Source of the DNA: Streptomyces canus 299MFChir4.1
GTDB taxonomy: Bacteria > Actinomycetota > Actinomycetes > Streptomycetales > Streptomycetaceae
Assembly (NCBI RefSeq): GCF_000383615.1
Contig: NZ_KB911582.1
Span: 528,425 to 592,424, forward strand
DNA: 64,000 bases
Reading direction: 5' to 3'
Shown: piece after piece, positions 9,324 through 18,044 of the stretch
Layout: each line of letters opens with the position of its first letter
Position numbering within the stretch: the first letter of the stretch is position 1
The notes under the pieces: generated by a model
Seen by the model: only the letters and a program-made list of their open reading frames with translations
Database searches by the model: none
Told to the model about the DNA's origin: nothing
Program-made: the position numbers and the translations under genes

Positions 9324-9433
9324 GCTGTCCCTCCAACCTGGGTGTGGACACGCAGCACCTCTTCCAGAATAGCGGTGGCTCATACGAATGCGGATGAGAC
9401 GTTTCCCGCCAACATCCGCGCCGACAAGCGGAG

Positions 9434-10345
9434 TTACTGGTTCTGCGCGCCGTCCGCGTGGCCCAGCAGCGCCGTCAGGTCGTCACTGCCCTCCTCCAGC
9501 CGTCCCGCCATCCGGCGCAGCAGGTCGGGCACCCCTTCTTTGATGCACAGATCCTCCAGATCCCAGAACCGCTCCAGATAGCGGCCGGTCTCCTCGGGAT
9601 CACTGCTGGTGTAGGAGTCGCCTCGGGGGTTCTCCACATACATCGAGTCCGGCATCTCGTCGGCCTCGAACTCGAAGTGGGTGAAGGGGCCCTGCATACC
9701 GGCATGCGCTCCGGCACTGAACGGCAGGATCAGGACGCTGATCCGCGGCCGGACGGCAAGCTCCGCCAACCGTTCCAACTGGGCGCGCATCACGCCACGG
9801 CCGCCCACCTGCCGACGGACCACCGACTCGTCGAGGATGAAGAACAACTGCGAACCCTCGTCGGACATCAGGAGTTCCTGACGCAGGAGCCGTGCCTCGA
9901 TGTACCGGTCGAGGGTCTCTTCCGCCACGCTGGTGCTGTAGGAGCGCATGATGGCGCGCCCGTACTCCTCCGTCTGCAGCAGGCCGGGCAGTTGAAGCGA
10001 GTTGAACTGCCGGATGATCGACGCCGACGACTCGAACGCCAGGTACTGCAGGAATTCCTTGCCGAAGAGGTCCCGATACTCCGAGAACGGCATCTTCCGG
10101 CTGTTCCTGGCGAGGTCGAGGAGTGGCTCAACCCTGCGGGACTCGGTGATGCCGTAGGCGGCGAGCAGGGGCCGGAGGTCGTTGACGGAGATTCCGACCT
10201 CGCCCGCCTCGATCCGGATCAGCTTGGACGAGCTCCACTCCATCTTCGCCGCCACCTGGCGCTGCGTCAGGCCGGCCCTGGTCCGCGCCTTGCGGAGTTC
10301 CGTACGAAGCCGCAGCCGCTGGAGTGCCGCACTGGGCGCACTCAT
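9434..10345 (-). CDS. WhiJ-like XRE regulator (HTH plus DUF5753)
   Basis: A 303-residue regulator. Residues about 12-70 form the helix-turn-helix (LRKARTRAGLTQRQVAAKM, SSSKLIRIEAGEVGIS). The rest is the DUF5753 domain, recognisable from EYRDLFGKEFLQYLAFE, the LQLPGLLQTEEYGRAIM segment, VVRRQVGG and ISVLILPFSAGAH. Such proteins repress developmental or antibiotic genes and are paired with a DUF397 gene, found 110 bases downstream at 9117-9323. ATG 10345 is used; GTG 10351 is an alternative, and the GGGGGTAGG purine run serves both. A near-palindrome at 10358-10376 in the leader may allow autoregulation. Confidence 0.9.
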   Translation of the reverse strand: MSAPSAALQRLRLRTELRKARTRAGLTQRQVAAKMEWSSSKLIRIEAGEVGISVNDLRPLLAAYGITESRRVEPLLDLARNSRKMPFSEYRDLFGKEFLQYLAFESSASIIRQFNSLQLPGLLQTEEYGRAIMRSYSTSVAEETLDRYIEARLLRQELLMSDEGSQLFFILDESVVRRQVGGRGVMRAQLERLAELAVRPRISVLILPFSAGAHAGMQGPFTHFEFEADEMPDSMYVENPRGDSYTSSDPEETGRYLERFWDLEDLCIKEGVPDLLRRMAGRLEEGSDDLTALLGHADGAQNQ

Positions 10346-10357
10346 GATCACCCTACC

Positions 10358-10376
10358 CCCAAATGGACCATTCGGG
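10358..10376. promoter_or_regulatory. Imperfect palindrome in the WhiJ-like gene leader
   Basis: CCCAAATGG-A-CCATTCGGG is a 9+1+9 inverted repeat with one imperfect pair. It lies between the likely -10 region (TATGTT in the message sense, near 10384) and the ribosome-binding site of the XRE gene, a plausible autoregulatory site. Confidence 0.45.
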
Positions 10377-10777
10377 TTGCAACATAGCAGATTAGATGGT
10401 TACTCATCGACACTTCTCCAACCGAGGACTCACTCAATGCGCCATGTTGATCATCCCAGGTGGAGGGCGATTCCGCAGCGCGCGAACTCCCGGGATGCTA
10501 TATAGCTGTTAGCGGACTCCCGGATCGGACGCGCCGTGATGCGGTCAAGCAGATAGGGACTGTTCACCCGACTCTACGCGGGCTACGCTGGCTTCTAGGC
10601 GCGTTGTCGGCCTGTAGAACCGTCAACTCTCGTCTCTTTCGGGGAGGTTAGCCACGCGGAGCCCACGTTGACGCCGACCCGGCCTCGACCGATGCCTTCC
10701 CTCCGTAACACCAACGTCTGTGGATTGCCGCGGTATCCACAACGGGTGTGGAACCACCGGGAAGGAGGAACGGCCCC
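10377..10777. other. Intergenic region with promoters and a leader hairpin
   Basis: About 400 bases without a convincing long gene. The first 50 bases are AT-rich for this genome and probably hold the promoter of the WhiJ-like gene. A TATA-rich patch (GCTATATAGCTG) lies near 10500. GGTATCCACA at 10732 pairs with TGTGGAACC ending at 10755 (one bulged A, loop ACGGG), forming a hairpin just before the ribosome-binding site of the 40-codon gene. Nothing else was recognised. Confidence 0.45.
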
Positions 10778-10900
10778 ATGGCCACAGAGCCGGACGGGCG
10801 CCGCAGCACATGGCACGAACGGGTGGCGACAGCCATCCCGTGGATCACCCTCATCGTCCTGATCCAACAGATCGTCGAAGAGGTAGTCCGCCACGTGTGA
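10778..10900 (+). CDS. 40-residue putative membrane peptide
   Basis: A short frame with an excellent ribosome-binding site (GAAGGAGGAA, 10761-10770) before ATG 10778. The peptide has a charged N-terminus (MATEPDGRRSTWHERVA), a hydrophobic stretch AIPWITLIVLIQQIV and a short tail EEVVRHV, so one membrane helix or an amphipathic helix is likely. I do not recognise a family. It lies on the opposite strand from the WhiJ/DUF397 pair and is followed by a hairpin at 10905-10939. The strong initiation signal, 5' hairpin and terminator argue for a real gene; no homology evidence is available here. Confidence 0.55.
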   Translation: MATEPDGRRSTWHERVATAIPWITLIVLIQQIVEEVVRHV

Positions 10901-10904
10901 CAGA

Positions 10905-10939
10905 ACGTGACCCCGACTGAAAAGAGCCGGGGCCACGTA
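10905..10939. terminator. Hairpin terminator after the 40-codon gene
   Basis: ACGTGACCCCG (10905-10915) pairs with CGGGGCCACGT (10929-10939), an 11-bp stem with one A/C mismatch on the plus strand (G-U wobble on the minus strand) and a 13-base loop. It lies five bases after the stop at 10900 and could also stop leftward transcripts from 11087. Confidence 0.6.
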
Positions 10940-11086
10940 AAGCGGTCGCCGTAGGAAGCAGGTTCCACTCCGAGTGCGCTTGGTCGGCCTACACGGAGTG
11001 GGGCCTGTCGAGGACCACTGAACTATCCATTCTGCCGCGACTTCCGGGCCTTGGCGAGCGCTGCAAGCCGCCATCCTGGGGATCGT

Positions 11087-11446
11087 TCACGCCCGGTCGA
11101 GGCGTAGCCGCTCCGCCCGCGGAAGTCCCGCCACCACCAGGTCGTACGAGTCCTCCACGAGCTCCCGGACCACACGGTCCGGGAGTTCGCCGTCGGCCGT
11201 GACGGTGTTCCAGTGGCGCTTGTTCATGTGGTAGCCGGGGACGATCAGACCGGGATGGTCGGCGCGCAGCCGGATCGCGTCCTCGGGGTCGCACTTGAGA
11301 TTGACCGTCAGGGGCCGCGCGTCCAGGTTCGTCAGGGCGAAGAGCTTGCCCAGCACCTTGAAGACCGAGGTCTCGGGGTTGAACGGAAAGTCCTCCACCA
11401 CCGCGTTGAAGGACAGACAGAGGGCTCGCAGCTCCTTGGGGGTCAC
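11087..11446 (-). CDS. MmcQ/YjbR-family protein
   Basis: A 119-residue one-domain protein. MmcQ/YjbR features are visible: a start of [32 protein letters not shown], the PLTVNLKCDPEDAIRLRADH core, PGYHMNKRHWNTV and a C-terminal helix. The fold resembles double-wing DNA-binding domains, but no biochemical role is established. It starts at a GTG whose GTGA overlaps the stop of the CBS-domain gene, so it is translationally coupled as the last gene of the phoH-ybeY-CBS operon. Length matches the family. Confidence 0.88.
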   Translation of the reverse strand: MTPKELRALCLSFNAVVEDFPFNPETSVFKVLGKLFALTNLDARPLTVNLKCDPEDAIRLRADHPGLIVPGYHMNKRHWNTVTADGELPDRVVRELVEDSYDLVVAGLPRAERLRLDRA

Positions 11447-12750
11447 TCGGACTCCTTCTCCTCCGCGGCGGATTCGAGAGCACTCACCGGCTCCACCAGG
11501 ACCGTCACGATCTTGTTCCGGCGCCCGGCGGCGGCCTCCGCGGTCAGGCGCAGTTCACGCCCGTCCGGAAGCTCGACGACCGCGGACGCCCCGGCGATGG
11601 GGACACGGCCCAGCGCCTTCGCCAGCAGTCCGCCGACGGTCTCCACGTCCTCGTCGTCGTACTCGTCGAGCCCGTACAGCTCGCCGAGGTCGGTGATGTC
11701 GAGGCGGGCCGTGACCCGGTGGCGTTCGTCGCCGAGGTCCTCCACCGGCGGCAGTTCACGGTCGTACTCGTCGGTGATCTCGCCGACGATCTCCTCAAGG
11801 ATGTCCTCGATGGTGACGATGCCGGCCGTGCCGCCGTACTCGTCGATGACGACGGCGACGTGGTTGCGGTCCTGCTGCATCTCGCGCAGCAGGTCACCGG
11901 CGTTCTTGGTGTCGGGCACGAAGGCGGCGGGCCGCATGGCCGTGGACACCAGCTCGCTCTCCGCGTCCCGGCTGATGTGCGTCTTGCGGACCAGGTCCTT
12001 CAGGTACACGATCCCGACGATGTCGTCCTCGCTCTCCCCGGACACCGGGATGCGCGAGAAACCCGAGCGCAGCGCGAGGGTCAGCGCCTGACGGATCGTC
12101 TTGTAGCGCTCGATGACGACCAGGTCGGTCCGCGGGACCATGACCTCCCGCACCAGCGTGTCGCCCAGCTCGAAGACCGAGTGCACCATGCGGCGCTCCT
12201 CGTCCTCGATCAGGGACTCCTTCTCGGCGAGGTCGACCAGCGCGCGCAGCTCCGCCTCGGAGGCGAACGGGCCCCGGCGGAAGCCCTTGCCCGGGGTGAG
12301 CGCGTTGCCGATGAGGATCAGCAACGACGGGATCGGGCCCATGATCCGCGCCAGCGGGAGCAGGATGTACGCGGCCGCGGTCGCCGTGTTGAGCGGATGC
12401 TGACGCCCGATGGTGCGCGGGGAGACGCCGACGGCGACGTACGACACGAGCACCATGACGCCGATCGCGACCAGCAGGGCGCGGGTGGTGCCCGGGAACT
12501 CCTGGAGGCAGGCGTAGGTGACCAGGGCGGCCGCCGCCATCTCGCAGGCGACACGCACCAGCAGCGCCACGTTGAGGTAGCGGGTCGGGTCGGCGGCGAT
12601 CTGCGCGAGCTTGGCGCTGCCCCGCCGGCCGTTGCGTACGGCTTCCTCGGCGCGGAAGCTGGAAACGCGCGCGAGGCCCGCCTCCGCGCAGGCGGCGAGC
12701 CAGGCGACGACGACCAGGGCGATCGCGCCGGAGACGAGGGGCAGGCTCAT
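11443..12750 (-). CDS. CNNM/CorC-type membrane protein with CBS pair
   Basis: A 435-residue protein of the HlyC/CorC (CNNM transporter-like) family. Residues 1-140 carry about four hydrophobic segments ([39 protein letters not shown]) of the DUF21 domain. Then come two CBS motifs ([37 protein letters not shown] with [20 protein letters not shown]) and a C-terminal CorC/HlyC domain. Relatives are implicated in Mg2+ or Co2+ handling. Start ATG 12750 overlaps the ybeY stop (ATGA). Conserved linkage with ybeY and phoH is usual in actinobacteria. Confidence 0.92.
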   Translation of the reverse strand: MSLPLVSGAIALVVVAWLAACAEAGLARVSSFRAEEAVRNGRRGSAKLAQIAADPTRYLNVALLVRVACEMAAAALVTYACLQEFPGTTRALLVAIGVMVLVSYVAVGVSPRTIGRQHPLNTATAAAYILLPLARIMGPIPSLLILIGNALTPGKGFRRGPFASEAELRALVDLAEKESLIEDEERRMVHSVFELGDTLVREVMVPRTDLVVIERYKTIRQALTLALRSGFSRIPVSGESEDDIVGIVYLKDLVRKTHISRDAESELVSTAMRPAAFVPDTKNAGDLLREMQQDRNHVAVVIDEYGGTAGIVTIEDILEEIVGEITDEYDRELPPVEDLGDERHRVTARLDITDLGELYGLDEYDDEDVETVGGLLAKALGRVPIAGASAVVELPDGRELRLTAEAAAGRRNKIVTVLVEPVSALESAAEEKESE

Positions 12751-13244
12751 GAGACGGTCGGCGCGGGGGACGGGCCGGTCAGACCCTTCTCCTGCCGCCA
12801 GCCGTCCACGATGGCCGCCTGGAGGCCGAACATCTCGGCCTTCTCGTCCGGCTCCTCGTGGTCGTAGCCGAGCAGGTGCAGCACGCCGTGGACGGTGAGG
12901 AGCTGGAGCTCCTCGTCCATGGAGTGCTGCGTCTCGGCCTCCTCGCCCTGCCTCTTGGCGACCTCGGGACACAGCACGATGTCGCCGAGGAGGCCCTGCG
13001 GGGGCTCGTCGTCGTCCTTGCTGGGCGGCCTGAGCTCGTCCATCGGGAACGACATGACGTCGGTGGGCCCCGGCAGGTCCATCCACTGGATGTGCAGCTG
13101 CTCCATGGCGTCGGTGTCCACGACGATCACCGAGAGCTCGGAGAGCGGGTGGATGCGCATCCGTGCGAGCGCGTAGCGGGCGATGTCGAGGATCGCCTGC
13201 ACGTCGACCTCGGTTCCGGACTCGTTGTTGACGTCGATCGACAT
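12747..13244 (-). CDS. ybeY: Endoribonuclease YbeY (rRNA maturation factor)
   Basis: A 165-residue metal-dependent single-strand endoribonuclease that works in 16S rRNA 3' maturation and ribosome quality control. The zinc motif [16 protein letters not shown] is intact, with three histidines, and the upstream [14 protein letters not shown] segment is also characteristic. It starts 13 bases after the phoH stop and overlaps the CBS gene by four bases, so it belongs to a coupled operon. Era, which acts on the same rRNA end, is about 12 kb away rather than next to it. Confidence 0.96.
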   Translation of the reverse strand: MSIDVNNESGTEVDVQAILDIARYALARMRIHPLSELSVIVVDTDAMEQLHIQWMDLPGPTDVMSFPMDELRPPSKDDDEPPQGLLGDIVLCPEVAKRQGEEAETQHSMDEELQLLTVHGVLHLLGYDHEEPDEKAEMFGLQAAIVDGWRQEKGLTGPSPAPTVS

Positions 13245-13257
13245 GGTGCTGGCTTGT

Positions 13258-14316
13258 CTACTTCCGCTTGTTCCGGCCGCCCTTGTGGGTGCCGTTCTCC
13301 GTACCGTTCTCGCTGTCGTACTTCTCGTACGCGTCGACGATACGGCCGACCAGCTTGTGCCGTACGACGTCCTGGGACGACAGGCGGGAGAAGTGCACGT
13401 CGTCGAGGCCCTCCAGGATGTCCTGGACCTGGCGCAGACCTGACTTGGTGCCGTTGGGCAGGTCGACCTGCGTCACGTCACCCGTGATCACGATCTTCGA
13501 GTCGAAGCCGAGGCGGGTGAGGAACATCTTCATCTGCTCGGGGGAGGTGTTCTGGGCCTCGTCCAGGATGATAAAAGCATCATTAAGGGTCCTGCCTCGC
13601 ATATACGCGAGGGGCGCCACCTCGATCGTCCCGGCCGCCATCAGCCGCGGGATCGAGTCCGGGTCCAGCATGTCGTGCAGGGCGTCGTACAGCGGGCGCA
13701 GGTAGGGGTCGATCTTCTCGTAGAGCGTGCCCGGGAGGAATCCGAGCCGCTCCCCCGCCTCCACCGCCGGGCGGGTCAGGATGATGCGGTTGACCTGCTT
13801 GGACTGGAGGGCCTGCACCGCCTTGGCCATGGCGAGGTAGGTCTTGCCGGTACCGGCGGGGCCGATGCCGAAGACGATCGTGTGCTTGTCGATCGCGTCG
13901 ACGTACCGCTTCTGGTTGAGGGTCTTGGGGCGGATGGTGCGGCCGCGCGAGGACAGGATGTTCTGTGTGAGTACTTCGGCCGGGGTCTCCTGGCCGTCGC
14001 TCGTCCCGTTCTCGCTCGCTCGCAGCATGGCGATCGAGCGTTCCACTGCGTCCTCCGTCATCGGCTGTCCGGTGCGGAGCACCAGCATCATCTCGTCGAA
14101 CAGGCGCTGCACGAGGGCGACGTCGGCCGCCGCGCCCGTAGCGCTGATCTCATTGCCCCGGACATGGATGTCGGCCGCCGGGAAGGCCTTCTCGATCACG
14201 CGCAGGAGCGAGTCGCCGGACCCCAGGACCGAGACCATGGGGTGCTGGGCGGGGACGGTGAACTGTGCTCTCGCCTGCCCCTGCGCGGGGCTGTGACCTG
14301 TCGGTGTCTGAGTCAT
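13258..14316 (-). CDS. phoH: PhoH-family ATPase
   Basis: A 352-residue P-loop protein: Walker A GPAGTGKT, the [15 protein letters not shown] segment, Walker [10 protein letters not shown] and sensor [12 protein letters not shown]. An N-terminal KH-like region ([19 protein letters not shown]) fits the PhoH/YbeZ group, predicted RNA-dependent ATPases or helicases linked to YbeY. It is the promoter-proximal gene of phoH-ybeY-CBS-yjbR. One oddity is the stretch encoding T-L-N-D-A-F-I (13566-13590): it uses a run of AT-rich codons (CTT AAT GAT GCT TTT) that are very unlike the rest of the gene. A TTA/TAA-rich signal is thus embedded in coding DNA. Confidence 0.95.
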   Translation of the reverse strand: MTQTPTGHSPAQGQARAQFTVPAQHPMVSVLGSGDSLLRVIEKAFPAADIHVRGNEISATGAAADVALVQRLFDEMMLVLRTGQPMTEDAVERSIAMLRASENGTSDGQETPAEVLTQNILSSRGRTIRPKTLNQKRYVDAIDKHTIVFGIGPAGTGKTYLAMAKAVQALQSKQVNRIILTRPAVEAGERLGFLPGTLYEKIDPYLRPLYDALHDMLDPDSIPRLMAAGTIEVAPLAYMRGRTLNDAFIILDEAQNTSPEQMKMFLTRLGFDSKIVITGDVTQVDLPNGTKSGLRQVQDILEGLDDVHFSRLSSQDVVRHKLVGRIVDAYEKYDSENGTENGTHKGGRNKRK

Positions 14317-14568
14317 GGGCCGGCGCTCAAGGCCTGCGGTTCCTCCTCGTCACGGCCGCACAACTGGAGGCGGCCTCGCGGTTCAAGAGTACGACGGTGC
14401 ACTGACAACGCCGTAGGGCTTTTCGACGAAGAGGGCGCCCTCGATGCAGCGATGAGCCCTGCACGCTCCCCCCGCACCCCAGGGGAGAATGCGCTCGCTA
14501 CCACGTGTGTTCGAAGACCTCGCGAGCGGCGGCGGCCACGGAGTCCGTCCGGAGAAAGCAGGAAGACC

Positions 14569-15285
14569 GTGCTGTTGCGTCTGCCCACCTCCCTGCCCGA
14601 GGCCCAGAAGTGCCTGACCGACGGAGCGACACCCGTCGGCGGCGCCACGCTCGTGTGGGCCGCCTGGCAGCGCGACGGCTTCCCCGAGCAGGCGGTGTCG
14701 CTGCGCGAGGTGCCGGAGGCGAACGTCCTCGGGGCGGGGGAGCTCGGGGCGGCGGTCCTGCTGCACCGGATCGACGAACGGGTGCCGGAGGTACTCCACC
14801 GGGCCGCGGCCGGCGTCGGCACCGGGGCCGTGCGCCGGACCGCCACGGTCGGCGGGAACATCGTCGGCAGCACCCTGCGCTGTCTGCTGCCCGCGGCACT
14901 CGTCCTGGGCGCCCGGGCGCGGGTGCTCGCGGCGGAGGGGCCGTTCGAGGCCGACCTCGCCGAACTGATCGCCAAGAAGCCGCTGCTGCTGAGCCTGCAC
15001 TGGAACGATCCGCTGGTCAGCGGCTACCGCAAGGTGGCCGAGGCCCCGGGCGGGCCGCCGCCCCTGGTCGTCGCCACCGCCGTGCACCCGGGCGACCGCC
15101 CCGTGCTGCGCGTCGCCGTCCGCGACGGCTACGACTTCCTGAGCGAGAGCGTGCCCTGCGACGCGGGCCCGGACAGCGTGCTCGGCGTGTTGAGCGGTAC
15201 GACGATCGGGGCGCTGCCGGCCGCGGCTCGCGAGGTGGTCCGGGAACAGGTGGTGTCGGTGCTGGAGCGGGCGGACCAGCACTGA
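14569..15285 (+). CDS. FAD-binding domain protein (molybdopterin dehydrogenase M-subunit type)
   Basis: A 238-residue protein resembling the FAD subunit of xanthine/CO dehydrogenases. LPEAQKCLTDGATPVGGATL and TATVGGNIVGSTLRCLLPAALVLGARARVL correspond to the two FAD-contacting regions. No large or 2Fe-2S subunit genes are adjacent, so a solitary role or an unlinked partner is likely; the chain is shorter than full M subunits (about 290). GTG 14569 follows AGGAAG by four bases. It is divergent from phoH across 252 bases. The 3' end carries a perfect tandem copy of ACCAGCACTG (15275-15294), with the stop inside the first copy. Confidence 0.72.
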   Translation: MLLRLPTSLPEAQKCLTDGATPVGGATLVWAAWQRDGFPEQAVSLREVPEANVLGAGELGAAVLLHRIDERVPEVLHRAAAGVGTGAVRRTATVGGNIVGSTLRCLLPAALVLGARARVLAAEGPFEADLAELIAKKPLLLSLHWNDPLVSGYRKVAEAPGGPPPLVVATAVHPGDRPVLRVAVRDGYDFLSESVPCDAGPDSVLGVLSGTTIGALPAAAREVVREQVVSVLERADQH

Positions 15286-15361
15286 CCAGCACTGACGGTC
15301 CCGGCCGGCTCGACGGGCACCCATGGCGGCGGTCCCGATGGGCCCGGGGCACCCCCACCCG

Positions 15362-15391
15362 GCCCACGGCGCGGCCGCGGCCCCCGTGGGC
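15362..15391. terminator. Hairpin between convergent genes
   Basis: GCCCACG (15362-15368) pairs with CGTGGGC (15385-15391) around a GC-rich loop containing GCGGCCGC. It abuts the stop codon of the kinase gene and lies between two convergent genes, so it probably works in both directions. Confidence 0.5.
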
Positions 15392-16540
15392 TCAGGCCGA
15401 TCTGCCGAAGCCGATCGTCGGCACCGCTCGCCGCAGGGGCCAGCCCGGGGCGGTCTCCTCCGGGATCAGGTCCGCCAGGAAGGCGTACCTGTGCAGGGCG
15501 GCGCGGTCCTGGGAGGCGACGGACTGGACCTTGCGCCACCAGGCGCCGATCTCGGACCAGCCCGGCGCGGACAGGGAGCCGCCGAACTCCTGGACCGAGA
15601 GCGCGGCGGTCAGGCCGGCGAAGGCCAGCCGGTCCGCCAGCGGCCAGCCCGCGAGGGTGCCGGTGACGAAGCCGGCCACGAAGACGTCCCCGGCGCCGGT
15701 GGGGTCGAGCGCCTCGACCTCGATCGCCGGGACCTCGGCGGCCTCCCCGGTACGCCGGTCCACCGCGTACGCGCCCTCCGCGCCGAGGGTGACCACGGCG
15801 AGCGGCACGTGCTCGGTGAGCGCGTGGGCGGCCTCGCGGGGGCAGGTGGCGCCGGTGTAGCGCATCGCCTCCTCCGCGTTCGGCAGGAAGGCCTCGCAGT
15901 GGGCGAGGTCGGGGAGGCCGGCCAGGTCCCAGGCGCCGGTCTCGTCCCAGCCGACGTCGGCGAAGATGCGGGTGCCCTTGCCCGCTGCCTGGGCGATCCA
16001 GGGGGCGCGCTTCCCCGGCTCCAGCGAGGCCACGGCCGCACGCGCGCGTGGGGGGCAGTCCGGCGCGCCCTCTTGGACGAGCACGGCCTCGGGGGGCGGC
16101 TCGTGGCCGTGGGAGACCATGGTGCGCTCTCCCTCGTAGGCCATCGACACGGTGACCGGGGAGTGCCAGCCGGGAACCCTGCGCGACGGGGAGAGGTCGA
16201 TGCCCTCGCCCTGCTCCAGGGCGTCCCAGCAGTACTCGCCGTAGTGGTCGTCGCCGAAGGCCGCGGCCAGCGAGGTGCGCAGCCCGAGCCGGGCCAGGGC
16301 CGTCGCCATGTTCGCGACGCCGCCGGGGCTCGACCCCATGCCGCGGGCCCAGGACTCGGTGCCGCGCACGGGGGCGGTGCCGAGCCCGGTGAAGACGATG
16401 TCGAGGAAGACGGTGCCGGTGAGATAGACGTCCCAGGGCGGATCACCGGGTGTGCGCACGGCGGCCAGGGGATCGACCTGGGCCTGGCACTGCCCGGCCT
16501 TCCCGTTGTACGACGGTCCCTTCCCGTTGGACGCGATCAC
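15392..16540 (-). CDS. PfkB-family carbohydrate kinase
   Basis: A 382-residue ribokinase-fold sugar kinase. The N-terminal glycine motif SSPGGVANMATALARLG and the C-terminal catalytic motif DPTGAGDVFVAGFVTG (general-base Asp) are both present. GTG 16540 is preferred because GGGAG precedes it by about eight bases; an upstream extension to 16585 lacks one. An N-terminal extension of about 35 residues precedes the domain. The substrate is not evident. The gene lies between the FAD-domain gene and the glucarate genes but runs in the same direction as gudD, so a role with sugar acids is possible, though a 214-base gap with a repeat separates them. Confidence 0.88.
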   Translation of the reverse strand: MIASNGKGPSYNGKAGQCQAQVDPLAAVRTPGDPPWDVYLTGTVFLDIVFTGLGTAPVRGTESWARGMGSSPGGVANMATALARLGLRTSLAAAFGDDHYGEYCWDALEQGEGIDLSPSRRVPGWHSPVTVSMAYEGERTMVSHGHEPPPEAVLVQEGAPDCPPRARAAVASLEPGKRAPWIAQAAGKGTRIFADVGWDETGAWDLAGLPDLAHCEAFLPNAEEAMRYTGATCPREAAHALTEHVPLAVVTLGAEGAYAVDRRTGEAAEVPAIEVEALDPTGAGDVFVAGFVTGTLAGWPLADRLAFAGLTAALSVQEFGGSLSAPGWSEIGAWWRKVQSVASQDRAALHRYAFLADLIPEETAPGWPLRRAVPTIGFGRSA

Positions 16541-16637
16541 GGTGAGCTCCCTGCGCGTGGTGCCGATCAGGCCAGTCTGCACCACACCACCGACAACAGG
16601 CCGTCGCCCACGTCAGGCCTCCGAGCACCGGGCCGGG

Positions 16638-16752
16638 CAATCGGGCCCGTCCGGTGTTTGAGGACGAAGCCCCTCCAGGGCCGCAGCGGGGTCTGGGGCG
16701 CAGCCCCCAGCGGGCACGGGAGGGCAGGGGCGGCGGGGCGGGAAAGCCCCCG
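16638..16752. repeat. Streptomyces intergenic repeat, GTCCGGTGTTTGAGGACGA type
   Basis: The spacer holds GCCCGTCCGGTGTTTGAGGA followed by CGGGGTCTGGGGCGCAGCCCCCAG, with an internal hairpin (CTGGGG/CCCCAG), and ends in GGGCGGGAAAGCCCCCG. I recognise this arrangement as a frequent Streptomyces intergenic element. It abuts the gudD stop codon and may act as its terminator. Confidence 0.55.
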
Positions 16753-16754
16753 TC

Positions 16755-18044
16755 CTACCAGCGAGGCACGCTCGGCGTGACCCACCCCGGCTCGGCCACC
16801 CGCATGGCCGCGGCATCGTCCCGCTCCCGCAGCGAACCGTCGTCATCCAGCCACCGCCGATGCAGGAACTCCGCCTTCTCCCGGTCGAGTTCGACACCGA
16901 GCCCGGGCGCGTCGGAGACCCGCACGGCCCCGTCCTCGAAGACCAGCCGCTCGGTCAGCACGTCCTCCGACTGCCACGGATAGTGCGAGTCACAGGCGTG
17001 GTGGAGATTCGGCACGGTGGACGCCACCTGCGTCATCGCGGCCAGCGAGATCCCCAGATGCGTGTTGGAGTGCATGGACACCCCCACCCCGAACGTCCGG
17101 CAGATCGCGGCGAGTTGCTGGGTGTTGCGCAGCCCGCCCCAGTAGTGGTGGTCGGAGAGCACCACCTGCACGGCATCCCGGGCGAACGCCTCCTTGATCT
17201 CCGCGAAGGTCGTCACACACATGTTGGTGGCCAGCGGGACATCGGTCCCGGCGGACACCTCGGCCATGGCCACGGTCCCCAGCGCCGGGTCCTCCAGATA
17301 CTCCAGGACGTCCCCGAGCTCCTCGGCGACCCTCAGCGAAGTCGCCACGCTCCAGGCCCCGTTGGGGTCGAGCCGCAGGGGATGCCCGGGGAACGCCCCG
17401 GCAAGAGCCCTGACCGCGGCGATCTCCTCGTCCGGCGGAAAGACCCCGCCCTTGAGCTTGAAGGACCTGAAGCCGTACCGCTCCGTGAACAGCCGGGCCT
17501 GTTCCACCACCCCCGCGGGATCGAGGGCCGCCCCCCAGTCGTCCTTCTCGCAGGCCACGCCCTCCGGATGAGCGGCCCACTTGTAGAACAGGTACGCGCT
17601 GTACTCGACCGCGTCCCGCACCTTGCCCCCGAGCAGGGCGTGCACCGGCAGCCCGAGCGCCTTGCCCAGCGCGTCGAGACAGGCCACCTCGAACCCGGAG
17701 ACGACGGACAGCCGTAGCTTGTCGGCGGTCTGCACGCCCCGCAGCCCACCGACGTCGACCTGTCCAAAGACCCGGGAGGAGTCGACCGCCATCTGGTCCG
17801 CGACCGTGAACAGCCCGTTCAGGTCCCCGACCTGGCGTCCGAGCAGCTTCGCGGCGAACGGCCGGGCCAGCTCCAGGTACTTGGTGTCGCCGTACGTCTC
17901 CCCGACCCCCACGACCCCGTCCGCGGTCTCCACCTCGACGATCAGCCGGGGCGTGTACGGCTGGTGCACGCCCTGCGTGTTCAGCAGCGGCGGATCGGCG
18001 ACGAGGATCGGCGTGAGGCGGACATCGGTGATCGTGAGGTTCAC
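16755..18044 (-). CDS. gudD: Glucarate dehydratase (enolase superfamily)
   Basis: Converts D-glucarate to 5-dehydro-4-deoxy-D-glucarate. The 429-residue chain has the enolase-superfamily signature of this group: an N-terminal capping domain (QGVHQPYTPRLIVEVETADG), the KxK lysines in FKLKGGVFPPDEE, the metal-ligand region RLDPNGAWS, and the catalytic-histidine motif MHSNTHLGISLAAM. GTG 18044 overlaps the kdgD stop (GTGA), so the two genes are coupled. kdgD encodes the next enzyme and an IclR regulator is divergent, giving a compact D-glucarate catabolic locus. The dehydrogenase for the final semialdehyde is not in the window. Confidence 0.93.
   Translation of the reverse strand: MNLTITDVRLTPILVADPPLLNTQGVHQPYTPRLIVEVETADGVVGVGETYGDTKYLELARPFAAKLLGRQVGDLNGLFTVADQMAVDSSRVFGQVDVGGLRGVQTADKLRLSVVSGFEVACLDALGKALGLPVHALLGGKVRDAVEYSAYLFYKWAAHPEGVACEKDDWGAALDPAGVVEQARLFTERYGFRSFKLKGGVFPPDEEIAAVRALAGAFPGHPLRLDPNGAWSVATSLRVAEELGDVLEYLEDPALGTVAMAEVSAGTDVPLATNMCVTTFAEIKEAFARDAVQVVLSDHHYWGGLRNTQQLAAICRTFGVGVSMHSNTHLGISLAAMTQVASTVPNLHHACDSHYPWQSEDVLTERLVFEDGAVRVSDAPGLGVELDREKAEFLHRRWLDDDGSLRERDDAAAMRVAEPGWVTPSVPRW

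Noticed and set aside
14431..14442. Perfect palindrome GAGGGCGCCCTC between phoH and the FAD-domain gene
   Set aside because: Only 12 bp and made of G/C-rich bases expected by chance in this composition; no regulator nearby.
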